A stretch of DNA of 51,045 bases. Source: CAJGDV01 sp036667875 (lineage in GTDB: Bacteria; Bacillota_I; Bacilli_A; RF39; UBA660). A model generated the notes under the pieces. That model was not told the origin of the DNA, did not search any database, and saw only the letters and a list, made by a program, of their open reading frames with translations. The DNA is taken from NCBI GenBank assembly GCA_036667875.1, contig JAVWTD010000006.1, positions 1 through 51,045 of the forward strand, written 5' to 3'. The stretch's first letter is position 1, and each line of letters opens with the position of its first letter. This document shows positions 33,672 to 41,927 of the stretch, piece by piece. Both the position numbers and the translations under genes were made by a program.

Positions 33672-33944
33672 ATGGCAAGAAGTTTAAAAAAAGGACCTTT
33701 TATAGATGAACATTTAGCTGCAAAAGTAGAAAAAGTTGTTTCATCAACAAAAAAAGAAGTCATTAAAACATGGTCTCGTCGTTCAACAATTTATCCTAAC
33801 TTTATTGGACTTACATTTGCTGTTCATAACGGAAAAGATTTTATTCCAGTTTATGTAACAGAAGATATGGTTGGACATAAATTAGGTGAATTCGTTCCAA
33901 CTCGTAAATTCGGTGGACATGGCGATGACAAGAATAAAAAATAG
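33672..33944 (+). CDS. rpsS: 30S ribosomal protein S19
   Basis: 30S head protein contacting the P-site tRNA and L5. The 90 residues MARSLKKGPFIDEHL, WSRRSTIYPNFIG and LGEFVPTRKFGGHG are standard. AAAGGATG precedes the ATG. Confidence 0.98.
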   Translation: MARSLKKGPFIDEHLAAKVEKVVSSTKKEVIKTWSRRSTIYPNFIGLTFAVHNGKDFIPVYVTEDMVGHKLGEFVPTRKFGGHGDDKNKK

Positions 33945-33969
33945 TTAGTTACCAGGGAGGAGGGCTAAA

Positions 33970-34305
33970 ATGGAAGCAAGAGCAATTGCAAAAACAGTTA
34001 GAATTTCGCCTCGTAAAGCACGTTTAGTAGCAGATTTAATCCGCAATAAAAGTGTAATCGAAGCAGATATAATATTAGCAAACCTAAACAAAGAAGCTGC
34101 TAGAATAACTAGCAAAGTGTTAACATCTGCAGTAGCTAACGCAGAAAACAATTTAGGTTTAGATAAAAACAACTTATTCGTAAAAGAAATTTACGTTAAT
34201 GAGGGAGCAACTATGAAACGTGCTAGAATGGGTTCTCGTGGACACGTAGATCCAATTAAAAAAAGAACTAGTCATGTTACAGTTGTAGTAAGCGAAAAAA
34301 ATTAA
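33970..34305 (+). CDS. rplV: 50S ribosomal protein L22
   Basis: Contacts all 23S domains and its hairpin lines the tunnel with L4. The 111 residues have ISPRKARLVADLIR and the beta hairpin MKRARMGSRGHVDPIKKRTSH. GGGAGGAGG precedes the ATG. Confidence 0.98.
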   Translation: MEARAIAKTVRISPRKARLVADLIRNKSVIEADIILANLNKEAARITSKVLTSAVANAENNLGLDKNNLFVKEIYVNEGATMKRARMGSRGHVDPIKKRTSHVTVVVSEKN

Positions 34306-34322
34306 GCAAAGGAGGTAAACTG

Positions 34323-35003
34323 ATGGGTCAAAAAGTTAGTCCAGTAGGACTTAGAATCGGAATTAATAAAGATTGGGAATCTAAATGGTATGCAGGAAAC
34401 AAAGACTTTTCTAAATACTTAATTAACGATGTAAAGATTCGTAGATTTTTAGAAAAAAAATTAAAAGACGCAGCAGTTTCAAGTATTCTTATTGAAAGAA
34501 ACACTGAAAAAACAAACGTAATTATTAACACTGCTAAACCAGGTGTAGTTATGGGACACAGTGGAAGTGAAATTGACAAATTAACTAAAGAATTAGTAAA
34601 ACTAATAAAAGAAAATATTCAAATTTCTATAATGGAAGTTAAAAATCCTGATATCAATGCAGCACTTGTTGCAGAAAATATTGCTCATCAAATAGAAAAT
34701 CGTGTTTCATTTAGAATTGCTCAAAAAAGAGCAATCAGAAATGCTATGAAAGCTGGAGCAAAAGGTATCAAGACTGCAGTTTCAGGACGTTTAGGCGGAG
34801 CTGAAATGGCAAGAACTGAAGGGTATTCAGAAGGTAATACCCCATTACATACATTAAGAGCTGATATTGATTATTCTCATAAAGAAGCTAATACTTCTTA
34901 TGGTAAAATTGGTGTTAAAGTATGGATTTATAAAGGTGTAATTCTTCCTGAAAAGAAAAACAAGGGAGGTAATATCGATGGCAGTAATTCCAAAAAGAAC
35001 TAA
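34323..35003 (+). CDS. rpsC: 30S ribosomal protein S3
   Basis: 30S head protein and part of the mRNA entry helicase. The 226 residues start MGQKVSPVGLRIG and include the KH domain (TAKPGVVMGHSGSEIDKL) and GRLGGAEMARTE. The C-terminal tail NKGGNIDGSNSKKN is translated from the rplP ribosome-binding site and start, a 26-base overlap. AAAGGAGG precedes the ATG. Confidence 0.97.
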   Translation: MGQKVSPVGLRIGINKDWESKWYAGNKDFSKYLINDVKIRRFLEKKLKDAAVSSILIERNTEKTNVIINTAKPGVVMGHSGSEIDKLTKELVKLIKENIQISIMEVKNPDINAALVAENIAHQIENRVSFRIAQKRAIRNAMKAGAKGIKTAVSGRLGGAEMARTEGYSEGNTPLHTLRADIDYSHKEANTSYGKIGVKVWIYKGVILPEKKNKGGNIDGSNSKKN

Positions 35004-35406
35004 ATACCGTCGTCCACACCGTTTAGTTTATGATGGAGTTTCAAAAGGTAATACTGAATTACATTTTGGTACATACGGATTAATGGCTATGGAAGGTGCA
35101 TGGATTACTCAAAATCAAATAGAGTCTGCACGTGTTGCTATGACTCGTTATATGAAACGTGGTGGAAAAGTTTGGATTAATATTTTCCCACATTTATCAT
35201 TAACTAAAATTCCTTTAGAAACTCGTATGGGTAAAGGAAAAGGACAACCAGAAAAATGGGTTGCCGTAGTTAAAAAAGGCAAAATTATGTTTGAAATTGA
35301 TGGTGTTGATGAAGCAACTGCACGTGAGTCATTACGTTTAGCAATGCACAAATTACCAATCAAATGTAAATTTGTAAAAAAAGAAAGTGGTGAAGCTTGT
35401 GAATAA
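34978..35406 (+). CDS. rplP: 50S ribosomal protein L16
   Basis: Organises the A-site of the 50S subunit. The 142 residues MAVIPKRTKYRRPHR, ESARVAMTRYMKRGGKVWI and TRMGKGKGQPEKWVAVVKKG are standard. Translation starts 26 bases before the end of rpsC, with GGGAGG inside rpsC. Confidence 0.98.
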   Translation: MAVIPKRTKYRRPHRLVYDGVSKGNTELHFGTYGLMAMEGAWITQNQIESARVAMTRYMKRGGKVWINIFPHLSLTKIPLETRMGKGKGQPEKWVAVVKKGKIMFEIDGVDEATARESLRLAMHKLPIKCKFVKKESGEACE

Positions 35407-35593
35407 TAAAGAAATAAGAGATTTAACAAACGAAGAAATCACTAAAAAAATTGCAGAATACAAAGAAGAATTATTTAATTTACATTTTAGCCAAAAAACA
35501 GGAAATCTAGAGAATCCTGCTCGTATTAGAGAATTAAGAAAACTAGTTGCTCGTATGAAAACAATTTTACATGAAAGAGAATTAAATAACTAG
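35399..35593 (+). CDS. rpmC: 50S ribosomal protein L29
   Basis: Exit-tunnel protein next to L23. The 64-residue product NNKEIRDLTNEEI, LFNLHFSQKTGNLENPARI matches L29 from its first residues. The start is a GTG at 35399, overlapping the end of rplP by eight bases; two further in-frame GTG codons upstream (35387, 35390) form part of the GGTG ribosome-binding region and are less likely. Confidence 0.93.
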   Translation: MNNKEIRDLTNEEITKKIAEYKEELFNLHFSQKTGNLENPARIRELRKLVARMKTILHERELNN

Positions 35594-35603
35594 GAGGAAT
35601 AAT

Positions 35604-35858
35604 ATGGAAAGAAAACAAGAATTCGTAGGAAAAGTTGTAAGCTGTACTAATGATAAAACTATTACTGTTTTAGTTGAAACTCATAAAAAAGATAGCTTAT
35701 ATGGTAAACGTATTAAATATTCAAAAAAATATGCTGCTCATGATGAAAAGAACATCGCTAAAGTAGGAGATAAAGTGCGTATAGTTGAAACTAGACCATT
35801 ATCAAAATCAAAACATTTCCGTTTAGTAGAAGTTATAGAAGAAGCAATAATATTATAA
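35604..35858 (+). CDS. rpsQ: 30S ribosomal protein S17
   Basis: OB-fold primary binder of 16S rRNA. The 84 residues have EFVGKVVSCTNDKTITVLVE, YGKRIKYSKKYAAHDE and VRIVETRPLSKSKHFRLVEV. AGGAGG precedes the ATG. Confidence 0.98.
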   Translation: MERKQEFVGKVVSCTNDKTITVLVETHKKDSLYGKRIKYSKKYAAHDEKNIAKVGDKVRIVETRPLSKSKHFRLVEVIEEAIIL

Positions 35859-35895
35859 TTGCAAGCTTAAAAAAGCTGATAAGGAGGATTAATAT

Positions 35896-36264
35896 ATGAT
35901 TCAACAAGAAAGCCGTTTAAAAGTAGCAGATAATTCAGGTGCTCGTGATCTTTTGGTTATAAGAGTACTTGGAGGAAGTAAAGTAAAAACTGGTAATATT
36001 GGTGATATAGTTGTTGGAACTATTAAGAAAGCAACTCCTAATGGTACTGTAGGTAAAGGAAAAGTTGTTAAAGCTGTAATAGTAAGAAGCAAATTTGGTC
36101 TAAGAAGAGAAGATGGATCTTATATTAAGTTTGATGATAATGCTTGCGTTATTATTAAAGATGATAAGAGTCCAGTTGGAACTCGTATATTTGGACCAAT
36201 CGCACGTGAATTACGTGAAAAAGATTTTATGAAAATTATATCACTTGCTAAAGAAGTGTTATAG
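35896..36264 (+). CDS. rplN: 50S ribosomal protein L14
   Basis: Forms an intersubunit bridge and is the docking site of the silencing factor RsfS. The 122 residues MIQQESRLKVADNSGAR, VRVLGG-type core and FGPIARELREKDFMKI are standard. AAGGAGG precedes the ATG. First gene of the former spc block, continuous with the S10 block. Confidence 0.98.
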   Translation: MIQQESRLKVADNSGARDLLVIRVLGGSKVKTGNIGDIVVGTIKKATPNGTVGKGKVVKAVIVRSKFGLRREDGSYIKFDDNACVIIKDDKSPVGTRIFGPIARELREKDFMKIISLAKEVL

Positions 36265-36279
36265 TTGGGAGGTAAGTTT

Positions 36280-36588
36280 ATGAACTTTAAAACTGGAGAT
36301 AAAGTAGTTGTAATTTCTGGAAAGAACAAAGGTTCTGAAGGTAAAATTACTAAAATTCTTCATGACGAAAATAAAATTGTTATTGAAGGTATTAACGTTG
36401 TTAAAAAACACGTTAAAGGAAACGGACAAACTGCAGGAAGTATCACAGAAATGGAAGCCCCAATTAATGCTTCTAATGCTATGATAGTAGACCCAAAAAC
36501 AGGGAAACCTAGCAGAATTGGACACACAACAGATAAGAACGGTAAGAAAGTTAGAGTTTCAAAAAAATCTAACTCTACTATCGATTAA
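36280..36588 (+). CDS. rplX: 50S ribosomal protein L24
   Basis: Assembly initiator of the 50S subunit. The KOW motif TGDKVVVISGKNKGSEGKI begins at residue 5. The frame reaches a TTG at 36265 whose following bases are the GGGAGG ribosome-binding site; ATG 36280 gives 102 residues, the expected size. Confidence 0.97.
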   Translation: MNFKTGDKVVVISGKNKGSEGKITKILHDENKIVIEGINVVKKHVKGNGQTAGSITEMEAPINASNAMIVDPKTGKPSRIGHTTDKNGKKVRVSKKSNSTID

Positions 36589-36605
36589 TTGGAAGGAGGG
36601 AAATT

Positions 36606-37145
36606 ATGAACCGCCTAAAAGAAAAATATAATAATGAAATAGTATCTAATTTAAGAACTAAATATAATTACGCAAGTGTTATGGAAGTGCCTAAACTAGA
36701 TAAAATAGTAATTAATATGGGTGTTGGTGATGCAACCACTAATAGTAAATTATTAGATGCTGCTATGAAAGATTTAGAAATTATTACAGGACAAAAACCA
36801 GTAGCAACTAAATCTAAAAAAGCTATTGCAGGCTTCAAAGTTAGAGAAGGACAAGCAATAGGTTGTAAGGTAACATTACGTGGTGAAAACATGTATAATT
36901 TCTTAGATAAATTAATTAGTATCACATTACCTCGTGTAAGAGACTTCCGCGGTATATCAAATAAAGCATTTGATGGTAGAGGAAACTATACATTAGGATT
37001 AACTGAACAATTAATTTTCTCAGAAATAGAATATGATAATGTTGTTAAAGTACGTGGTATGGATATCGTTATGGTAACAACTGCTAAAACAAATGAAGAA
37101 GCGTACGATCTTTTAAAAGGTTTTGGTATGCCATTTAAAAAATAA
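36606..37145 (+). CDS. rplE: 50S ribosomal protein L5
   Basis: Binds 5S rRNA and contacts P-site tRNA. The 179 residues include PKLDKIVINMGVGDA, ITGQKPVATKSKKAIAGFKV and LPRVRDFRGIS. AAGGAGGG precedes the ATG. Confidence 0.98.
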   Translation: MNRLKEKYNNEIVSNLRTKYNYASVMEVPKLDKIVINMGVGDATTNSKLLDAAMKDLEIITGQKPVATKSKKAIAGFKVREGQAIGCKVTLRGENMYNFLDKLISITLPRVRDFRGISNKAFDGRGNYTLGLTEQLIFSEIEYDNVVKVRGMDIVMVTTAKTNEEAYDLLKGFGMPFKK

Positions 37146-37176
37146 TATTTAGTAAATAATTATAGGAGGAAATATT

Positions 37177-37362
37177 ATGGCTAAAAAAAGTATGATAGCA
37201 AAAGCTAATCGTAAACCAAAGTTTAAAGTACGTGAATATACTCGTTGTCAAAGATGTGGTAGACCACATTCAGTACTTAAAAAATATGGAATTTGCCGTA
37301 TTTGTTTTAGAGAATTAGCTTATAAAGGACAAATACCAGGTGTTAGAAAATCTAGCTGGTAA
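37177..37362 (+). CDS. rpsN: 30S ribosomal protein S14, type Z
   Basis: The short zinc form of S14 (61 residues) with four cysteine ligands C24, C27, C40 and C43 (CQRCGRPHSVLKKYGICRIC). AGGAGG precedes the ATG. The zinc form in the operon is typical of Firmicutes. Confidence 0.98.
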   Translation: MAKKSMIAKANRKPKFKVREYTRCQRCGRPHSVLKKYGICRICFRELAYKGQIPGVRKSSW

Positions 37363-37381
37363 TTGAAGGGAGGACAAATTT

Positions 37382-37780
37382 ATGGTAGTAACTGACCCAA
37401 TCGCAGATATGCTTACAAGAATTCGTAACGCTAATCAAATGCGATATAAAGAAGTTGAAGTGCCTGCTTCAAAAATGAAGTTAGAAATCGCTAAAATCCT
37501 TAAAGAAGAAGGATTTATAGTTGACTTCAAAATAAAGAAAAACAATGTTCAAGATTTTATCATCTTATTCTTAAAATATGGTGAAAAAAAAGAACGTGTT
37601 ATTACAGGTTTGAAAAGAATTTCAAAACCAGGTTTACGTGTTTATGCACAAGCTGAAGAAGTTCCAACTGTACTTAATGGATTAGGAATTGCGATTTTGT
37701 CAACATCAAAAGGTGTTATGACAGGAAAAGATGCAAAAAAACAATCGTTAGGTGGAGAAGTTCTTGCTTATGTATGGTAA
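37382..37780 (+). CDS. rpsH: 30S ribosomal protein S8
   Basis: Central-domain primary binder of 16S rRNA. The 132 residues MVVTDPIADMLTRIRNAN, GLKRISKPGLRVY and GIAILSTSKGVMTGKDAKK are standard. GGGAGG precedes the ATG. In E. coli S8 represses the spc operon; whether this holds here cannot be read. Confidence 0.98.
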   Translation: MVVTDPIADMLTRIRNANQMRYKEVEVPASKMKLEIAKILKEEGFIVDFKIKKNNVQDFIILFLKYGEKKERVITGLKRISKPGLRVYAQAEEVPTVLNGLGIAILSTSKGVMTGKDAKKQSLGGEVLAYVW

Positions 37781-37807
37781 TAAGTAGAAGCATATAGGAG
37801 GATTAAT

Positions 37808-38341
37808 ATGAGTCGTATTGGAAATAGAACTATTACAATACCTGAAAATGTAACAGTATCAATTAATGGTAATGTTGTAAAAGTCAGTGGTCCTAAAGGT
37901 GAACTTTCTACTGAAATTAACAAGGACATCACTGTAAACATTAACGGAAATGAAATAACATTAGATCGTAAAGATGATTCTGTTAAAAATTTCCATGGTA
38001 CTGCTAATGCTAACATCAATAATATGATAGTTGGTGTTACAAAAGGTTATGAAAAAAGATTAGAATCAATTGGTGTAGGATACCGTTTTGCATTAAAAGA
38101 AGGAAAACTAGTTGTAACAGCTGGTTATTCTCATCCAGTAAATGTTGAAATACCTAACGAATTGAAATTAGAAGTTCCAAGCAACACAGAATTAGTTGTT
38201 AAAGGAATTGATAAATGTTTAGTAGGAGAATTTTCTGCTAACGTTAGAAAAATAAGAAAACCTGAACCTTACAAAGGTAAAGGAATCCGTTATAAAGATG
38301 AAGTAATCCGTCGTAAAGAAGGAAAGAAAGCATCTAAATAA
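37808..38341 (+). CDS. rplF: 50S ribosomal protein L6
   Basis: Located near the sarcin-ricin loop and the factor-binding site. The 177 residues start MSRIGNRTITIPENV and end with the conserved RKPEPYKGKGIRYKDEVIRR. AGGAGG precedes the ATG. Confidence 0.98.
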   Translation: MSRIGNRTITIPENVTVSINGNVVKVSGPKGELSTEINKDITVNINGNEITLDRKDDSVKNFHGTANANINNMIVGVTKGYEKRLESIGVGYRFALKEGKLVVTAGYSHPVNVEIPNELKLEVPSNTELVVKGIDKCLVGEFSANVRKIRKPEPYKGKGIRYKDEVIRRKEGKKASK

Positions 38342-38366
38342 TAAAGAGTAAAGGAGAGTAATACTT

Positions 38367-38729
38367 ATGATTAAAAAAGTAGCTCGTAACGATATGCGTA
38401 AAGCTAGACATGCTCGTATCAGAGAAAAAGTTACAGGTACTACAAGTGTACCAAGACTTAATGTGTTTAGATCAAACAATAATATTTTTGCTCAAATCAT
38501 TGATGATGAAAAAGCTGTTACATTAGTAAGTGCCTCTTCAATTGATAAAGAATTAAAGATTGAAAATGGTGGAAATGTTGAAGCTGCTACAAAAGTAGGA
38601 GAATTAATAGCTAACAGAGCTAAAAAAGCAAAAATAACAAATGTAACTTTCGATAGAGGTGGATACCTATATCATGGACGTGTTAAAGCTTTAGCTGAAG
38701 CTGCACGTGCAAATGGATTAGAATTCTAA
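38367..38729 (+). CDS. rplR: 50S ribosomal protein L18
   Basis: Binds 5S rRNA with L5. The 120 residues have RIREKVTGTTSVPRLNVFRS and the C-terminal FDRGGYLYHGRVKALAEAAR. AAAGGAGAG precedes the ATG. Confidence 0.98.
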   Translation: MIKKVARNDMRKARHARIREKVTGTTSVPRLNVFRSNNNIFAQIIDDEKAVTLVSASSIDKELKIENGGNVEAATKVGELIANRAKKAKITNVTFDRGGYLYHGRVKALAEAARANGLEF

Positions 38730-38743
38730 GAGGAGGAATCTAG

Positions 38744-39256
38744 ATGGAAAAAGAAACTAGAAGAAGAGAACCAAGACCAAAAATGTTCGATACTGAAATT
38801 ATTAACATTGGTCGTGTTACAAAAGTAACAAAAGGTGGTCGTCATTTCCGTTTCTCTGCTACTGTTGCTGTTGGAGACAGAAAAGGTCAAGTAGGAATTG
38901 GAACTGGTAAAGCAAATGAAGTACCAGATGCAATTAAGAAAGCAGAACAATCTGCAACTAAAAGCGTAGTAAGAGTATCAGTAATTGATAATAGAACAAT
39001 CCCACATGAAGCAATTGGTGTAAGAGGAGCAAGTCGTGTAATGTTAAAACCTGCTTCTAAAGGTACAGGAGTTAAAGCTGGTGGTCCAGTTAGATCTGTA
39101 CTTGAATTAGCTGGAGTAAAAGACATTTTATCAAAATCACTTGGATCAAATACAAAAATTAATATGGCATTTGCTACTTTAGAAGCTTTAAAAGCTCAAA
39201 AGACAGTAGAACAAGTTGCAAAATTACGCGGTAAGAAAGTTGAGGACTTAATCTAA
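38744..39256 (+). CDS. rpsE: 30S ribosomal protein S5
   Basis: Lines the mRNA entry and helps set decoding fidelity. The 170 residues include RVTKVTKGGRHFRFSATVAV and KPASKGTGVKAGGPVRSVLE. Its stop overlaps the rplO start directly (TAATG), leaving no room for rpmD (L30), which normally lies between. Confidence 0.98.
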   Translation: MEKETRRREPRPKMFDTEIINIGRVTKVTKGGRHFRFSATVAVGDRKGQVGIGTGKANEVPDAIKKAEQSATKSVVRVSVIDNRTIPHEAIGVRGASRVMLKPASKGTGVKAGGPVRSVLELAGVKDILSKSLGSNTKINMAFATLEALKAQKTVEQVAKLRGKKVEDLI

Positions 39257-39699
39257 TGAAATTACATACAATGCATCCTGCTGAAGGTGCTACTAAAACT
39301 CGTAAAAGAGTTGGACGTGGTGTTGGATCAGGTTTAGGAAAAACAAGTGGTAGAGGTCAAAACGGACAAAAATCAAGAAGTGGCTACAGTCACAAAGCTG
39401 GTTTTGAAGGTGGACAATTACCATTATTCAAAAGATTACCAAAAAGAGGTTTCTCTAACGCTAAATTTAAAACTGAATACGCTGTAATTAATTTAAGTGA
39501 TTTAAATAATTTTGATAACGATGCTGTAATTACGCCAGAATTACTAAAAGAAATGGGATTAGTTAAAAACCAATTAGATGGTGTTAAAGTACTAGGAAAT
39601 GGAAAACTAGAAAAAAAATTAATTGTTAAAGCACACAAATTCTCAAGTGTTGCTAAAGAACAAATAGAAAAATTAGGTGGAAAAGCAGAGGTGATTTAA
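39256..39699 (+). CDS. rplO: 50S ribosomal protein L15
   Basis: Late 50S assembly protein of 147 residues. It begins MKLHTMHPAEGATKTRKRVG and contains GSGLGKTSGRGQNGQKSRSG and FEGGQLPLFKRLPKRGF. Coupled to rpsE through TAATG, with GAGG in the end of rpsE. Confidence 0.98.
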   Translation: MKLHTMHPAEGATKTRKRVGRGVGSGLGKTSGRGQNGQKSRSGYSHKAGFEGGQLPLFKRLPKRGFSNAKFKTEYAVINLSDLNNFDNDAVITPELLKEMGLVKNQLDGVKVLGNGKLEKKLIVKAHKFSSVAKEQIEKLGGKAEVI

Positions 39700-39700
39700 A

Positions 39701-40984
39701 ATGTTTGCAACTTTTAAGCAAATATTCAATCGCAAAAATAAAGATTTACAAAAGAAAATTTTGTTTACTTTTGCTGCTTTGTTTATCTTTAAATTAGGAA
39801 CTGCGATTATTGTTCCAGGAATTGATAAAAATTCTTTAACTGGTAATTTAGGATTTTTTGAATTAATGAATGCTATGGGTGGAGGAGCAATGGAGAAATT
39901 CTCTATATTTGCTTTAGGTGTAATGCCTTACATCACAGCATCAATTATAATTCAATTACTTTCTATGGATATTATTCCTTATTTAACTGAATTATCGAAA
40001 CAAGGTATTTCAGGAAGAAATAAAATGAACCAAATTACTAGAATTGTAGGAATTATCTTTGCATTTGTTCAAGGATATATATATTCGTTTACATATGTAG
40101 GCGCAGCTGCCGGAAGTGTAAGCACAATGCAATATATTGAGTTCGCTGTAGTTCTTACAGCAGGTACTTCACTTTTATTGTGGTTAGGAGATCAAATAAC
40201 TGCTAAAGGGATAGGAAATGGAATATCATTAATAATAATGGCTGGTATAATTGCAAATTTACCAACAATGTTTATTAGTGCTTGGAACACTTTAATTGAC
40301 CTTCAAGCATCAACACAAGCAATATCATTTGGTGTTGTTATGTTTATATTATTTGTCTTAACATATGTAGCTATTATTTTAGGTATCATATATGAAGAGA
40401 CCGCAGAAAGAAGAATACCAATTCAATATGCAAATAAATCGTCAAATAGTTATGGTGGACAACAAAATTATATACCATTTAGATTAAATTCTGCTGGAGT
40501 TATCCCTGTAATATTTGCATCTGCAATTATATCAATTCCATCAATTATTGCTGCATTCTTAAAGAATGAAGTAATGACAAGTTTTATAAACAAATGGATA
40601 GTAATGACTACTCCAACTGGATTGATTTTATATGTATTATGTATATTTGGATTCGCATACTTTTATACATTTATACAATTAAAACCAGAAGAATTAGCAG
40701 ATAATTTGAATAAGAATGGTGGATTTGTTCCAGGAGTAAGACCTGGAGAAGATACAGTATCTTATATTTCAAAAATTATAAAAAGAATCACTTTTGTGGG
40801 AGCACTTGCTCTAGCAATTATTGCTGCTCTTCCTGTCGTATTTGGGATGTTCTCAAGTATGCCTAGTAGTGTAACAATAGGTGGTACTGGACTACTAATA
40901 GTTGTTGGTGTAGCTTTAGAAACATATAAACAAATTGAAAGTCAACTAATCAGTCGTACTTATACTAGGGGGCGAAAAAAATAA
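39701..40984 (+). CDS. secY: protein translocase subunit SecY
   Basis: The channel-forming subunit of the Sec translocon. The 427 residues contain about ten membrane helices, with the second-helix plug region FSIFALGVMPYITASIIIQLL, the cytoplasmic GISGRNKMNQ and the loop GFVPGVRPGED. AGAGGTGAT precedes the ATG. It overlaps adk by one base. The SRP RNA at the window start feeds substrates to this channel. Confidence 0.98.
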   Translation: MFATFKQIFNRKNKDLQKKILFTFAALFIFKLGTAIIVPGIDKNSLTGNLGFFELMNAMGGGAMEKFSIFALGVMPYITASIIIQLLSMDIIPYLTELSKQGISGRNKMNQITRIVGIIFAFVQGYIYSFTYVGAAAGSVSTMQYIEFAVVLTAGTSLLLWLGDQITAKGIGNGISLIIMAGIIANLPTMFISAWNTLIDLQASTQAISFGVVMFILFVLTYVAIILGIIYEETAERRIPIQYANKSSNSYGGQQNYIPFRLNSAGVIPVIFASAIISIPSIIAAFLKNEVMTSFINKWIVMTTPTGLILYVLCIFGFAYFYTFIQLKPEELADNLNKNGGFVPGVRPGEDTVSYISKIIKRITFVGALALAIIAALPVVFGMFSSMPSSVTIGGTGLLIVVGVALETYKQIESQLISRTYTRGRKK

Positions 40985-41643
40985 TGAAAAGTATTATATT
41001 TATTGCTCCTCCTGCGGCTGGTAAAGGAACTCAAGCAGTTATGCTAAGTTCTAAATTTAATATACCTCATATTTCTACTGGAGACATTTTAAGAAATGCT
41101 TCTTCTGAAGAAACAGAAAGAGGAAAATATATTAAAAACTTAATTTCTAATGGAAAATTTGTTGATGATAATATAATGTTAGAATTGATCAAAGAAAGAT
41201 TACAAAATTGTGATTGTGATAATGGATATATTTTAGATGGTTTTCCACGTAGTTTAGAACAAGCACAACAATATGAGGAGATTCTTAAAGAATTATCTAA
41301 AGAATTAGGTTTTGTCATTGTCTTAGACATTGATAAAGAGGTTGCTAAAAACCGTATTGTTGGAAGAATATCTTGCTCTAAATGTGGTAGTGTATTTAAC
41401 GAAAATATTAAAGAAGCAAATTCTAAAATAACTGGTATTTGTGACAAATGTGGAAGTAAATTGACTAAAAGATCTGATGATAATGAAGAAACTTTTGTAA
41501 AAAGATTTGATACTTATCTTGAGAAAACAAAACCACTAATAAATTATTATGAAAATAAGAATGTTCTATATCATGTTAATAGTGATTTAGGAAAAGAAAA
41601 TACTTTTAAACAAATAGAAAATATTATAGTTAGCTCACTATAA
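40984..41643 (+). CDS. adk: adenylate kinase, zinc-lid type, with altered P-loop
   Basis: Interconverts ATP plus AMP with two ADP. The 219-residue protein has the AMP-site STGDILR, GFPRSLEQAQ, and a structural zinc lid with C131, C134, C153 and C156, a Firmicutes feature. The P-loop is odd: residues 8-16 read APPAAGKGT, with alanine at two positions that are glycine in the usual GPPGAGKGT. The catalytic lysine (K14) is kept. In Firmicutes map follows; here a noncoding stretch follows instead. Confidence 0.96.
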   Translation: MKSIIFIAPPAAGKGTQAVMLSSKFNIPHISTGDILRNASSEETERGKYIKNLISNGKFVDDNIMLELIKERLQNCDCDNGYILDGFPRSLEQAQQYEEILKELSKELGFVIVLDIDKEVAKNRIVGRISCSKCGSVFNENIKEANSKITGICDKCGSKLTKRSDDNEETFVKRFDTYLEKTKPLINYYENKNVLYHVNSDLGKENTFKQIENIIVSSL

Positions 41644-41674
41644 TAGCATCAAAATCTAACAAATGTTAGTAATC

Positions 41675-41702
41675 TGTGATAAAATATTATTGTTTTATCA
41701 CA
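41675..41702 (+). other. 10-bp inverted repeat downstream of adk
   Basis: TGTGATAAAA (41675-41684) pairs perfectly with TTTTATCACA (41693-41702) around an eight-base loop. No T-run follows, so it is not a standard terminator; it may be an mRNA stabilising hairpin or processing site. Confidence 0.7.
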
Positions 41703-41732
41703 AGGCAAAGACTATTAAGTCAAAATGCAACT

Positions 41733-41802
41733 CCAATTTTAAGGTTATAATGAATTCCTGGTAGTAATTTACTAGGATTCAAATGACCAAAACTATAATT
41801 GG
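41733..41802 (+). ncRNA. candidate structured RNA element upstream of infA
   Basis: A nested, elongated fold is visible. CCAATT (41733-41738) pairs with AATTGG (41797-41802). GGTTAT (41743-41748) pairs with ATGACC (41783-41788), one G-U. GAATTCCTGGTA (41752-41763) pairs with TACTAGGATTC (41770-41780), with one bulged T and one G-U, closing a six-base loop. No open frame crosses it. It may be a cis-regulatory leader of infA or a separate small RNA; I cannot match it to a known family. Confidence 0.5.
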
Positions 41803-41824
41803 TGATATAATATCTATAGATATT
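41803..41824 (+). promoter_or_regulatory. possible extended -10 promoter overlapping a 16-bp palindrome
   Basis: TGA-TATAAT (41803-41811) has extended -10 form, and AATATCTATAGATATT (41809-41824) is a perfect palindrome overlapping it. The arrangement would suit an operator at a promoter for infA and the alpha block. The -35 position has only ATGACC. Tentative. Confidence 0.35.
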
Positions 41825-41927
41825 GATGCACGCTAATAATATTATTAAAATATTAATTGTGCAATTTGTAATATGCTGAAATTATAATCTAAAATAGGTT
41901 ATAAAATTTTAACAAAGAGGTGATTTT

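Noticed and set aside
35859..35895. Terminator between rpsQ and rplN
   Set aside because: A five-pair AAGCT hairpin exists but no T run follows, and the operon clearly continues.
41761..41800. tRNA-like sequence (TTCAAAT) in the adk-infA spacer
   Set aside because: The bases around it do not form a 5-bp T stem, and no acceptor or anticodon arm can be drawn.
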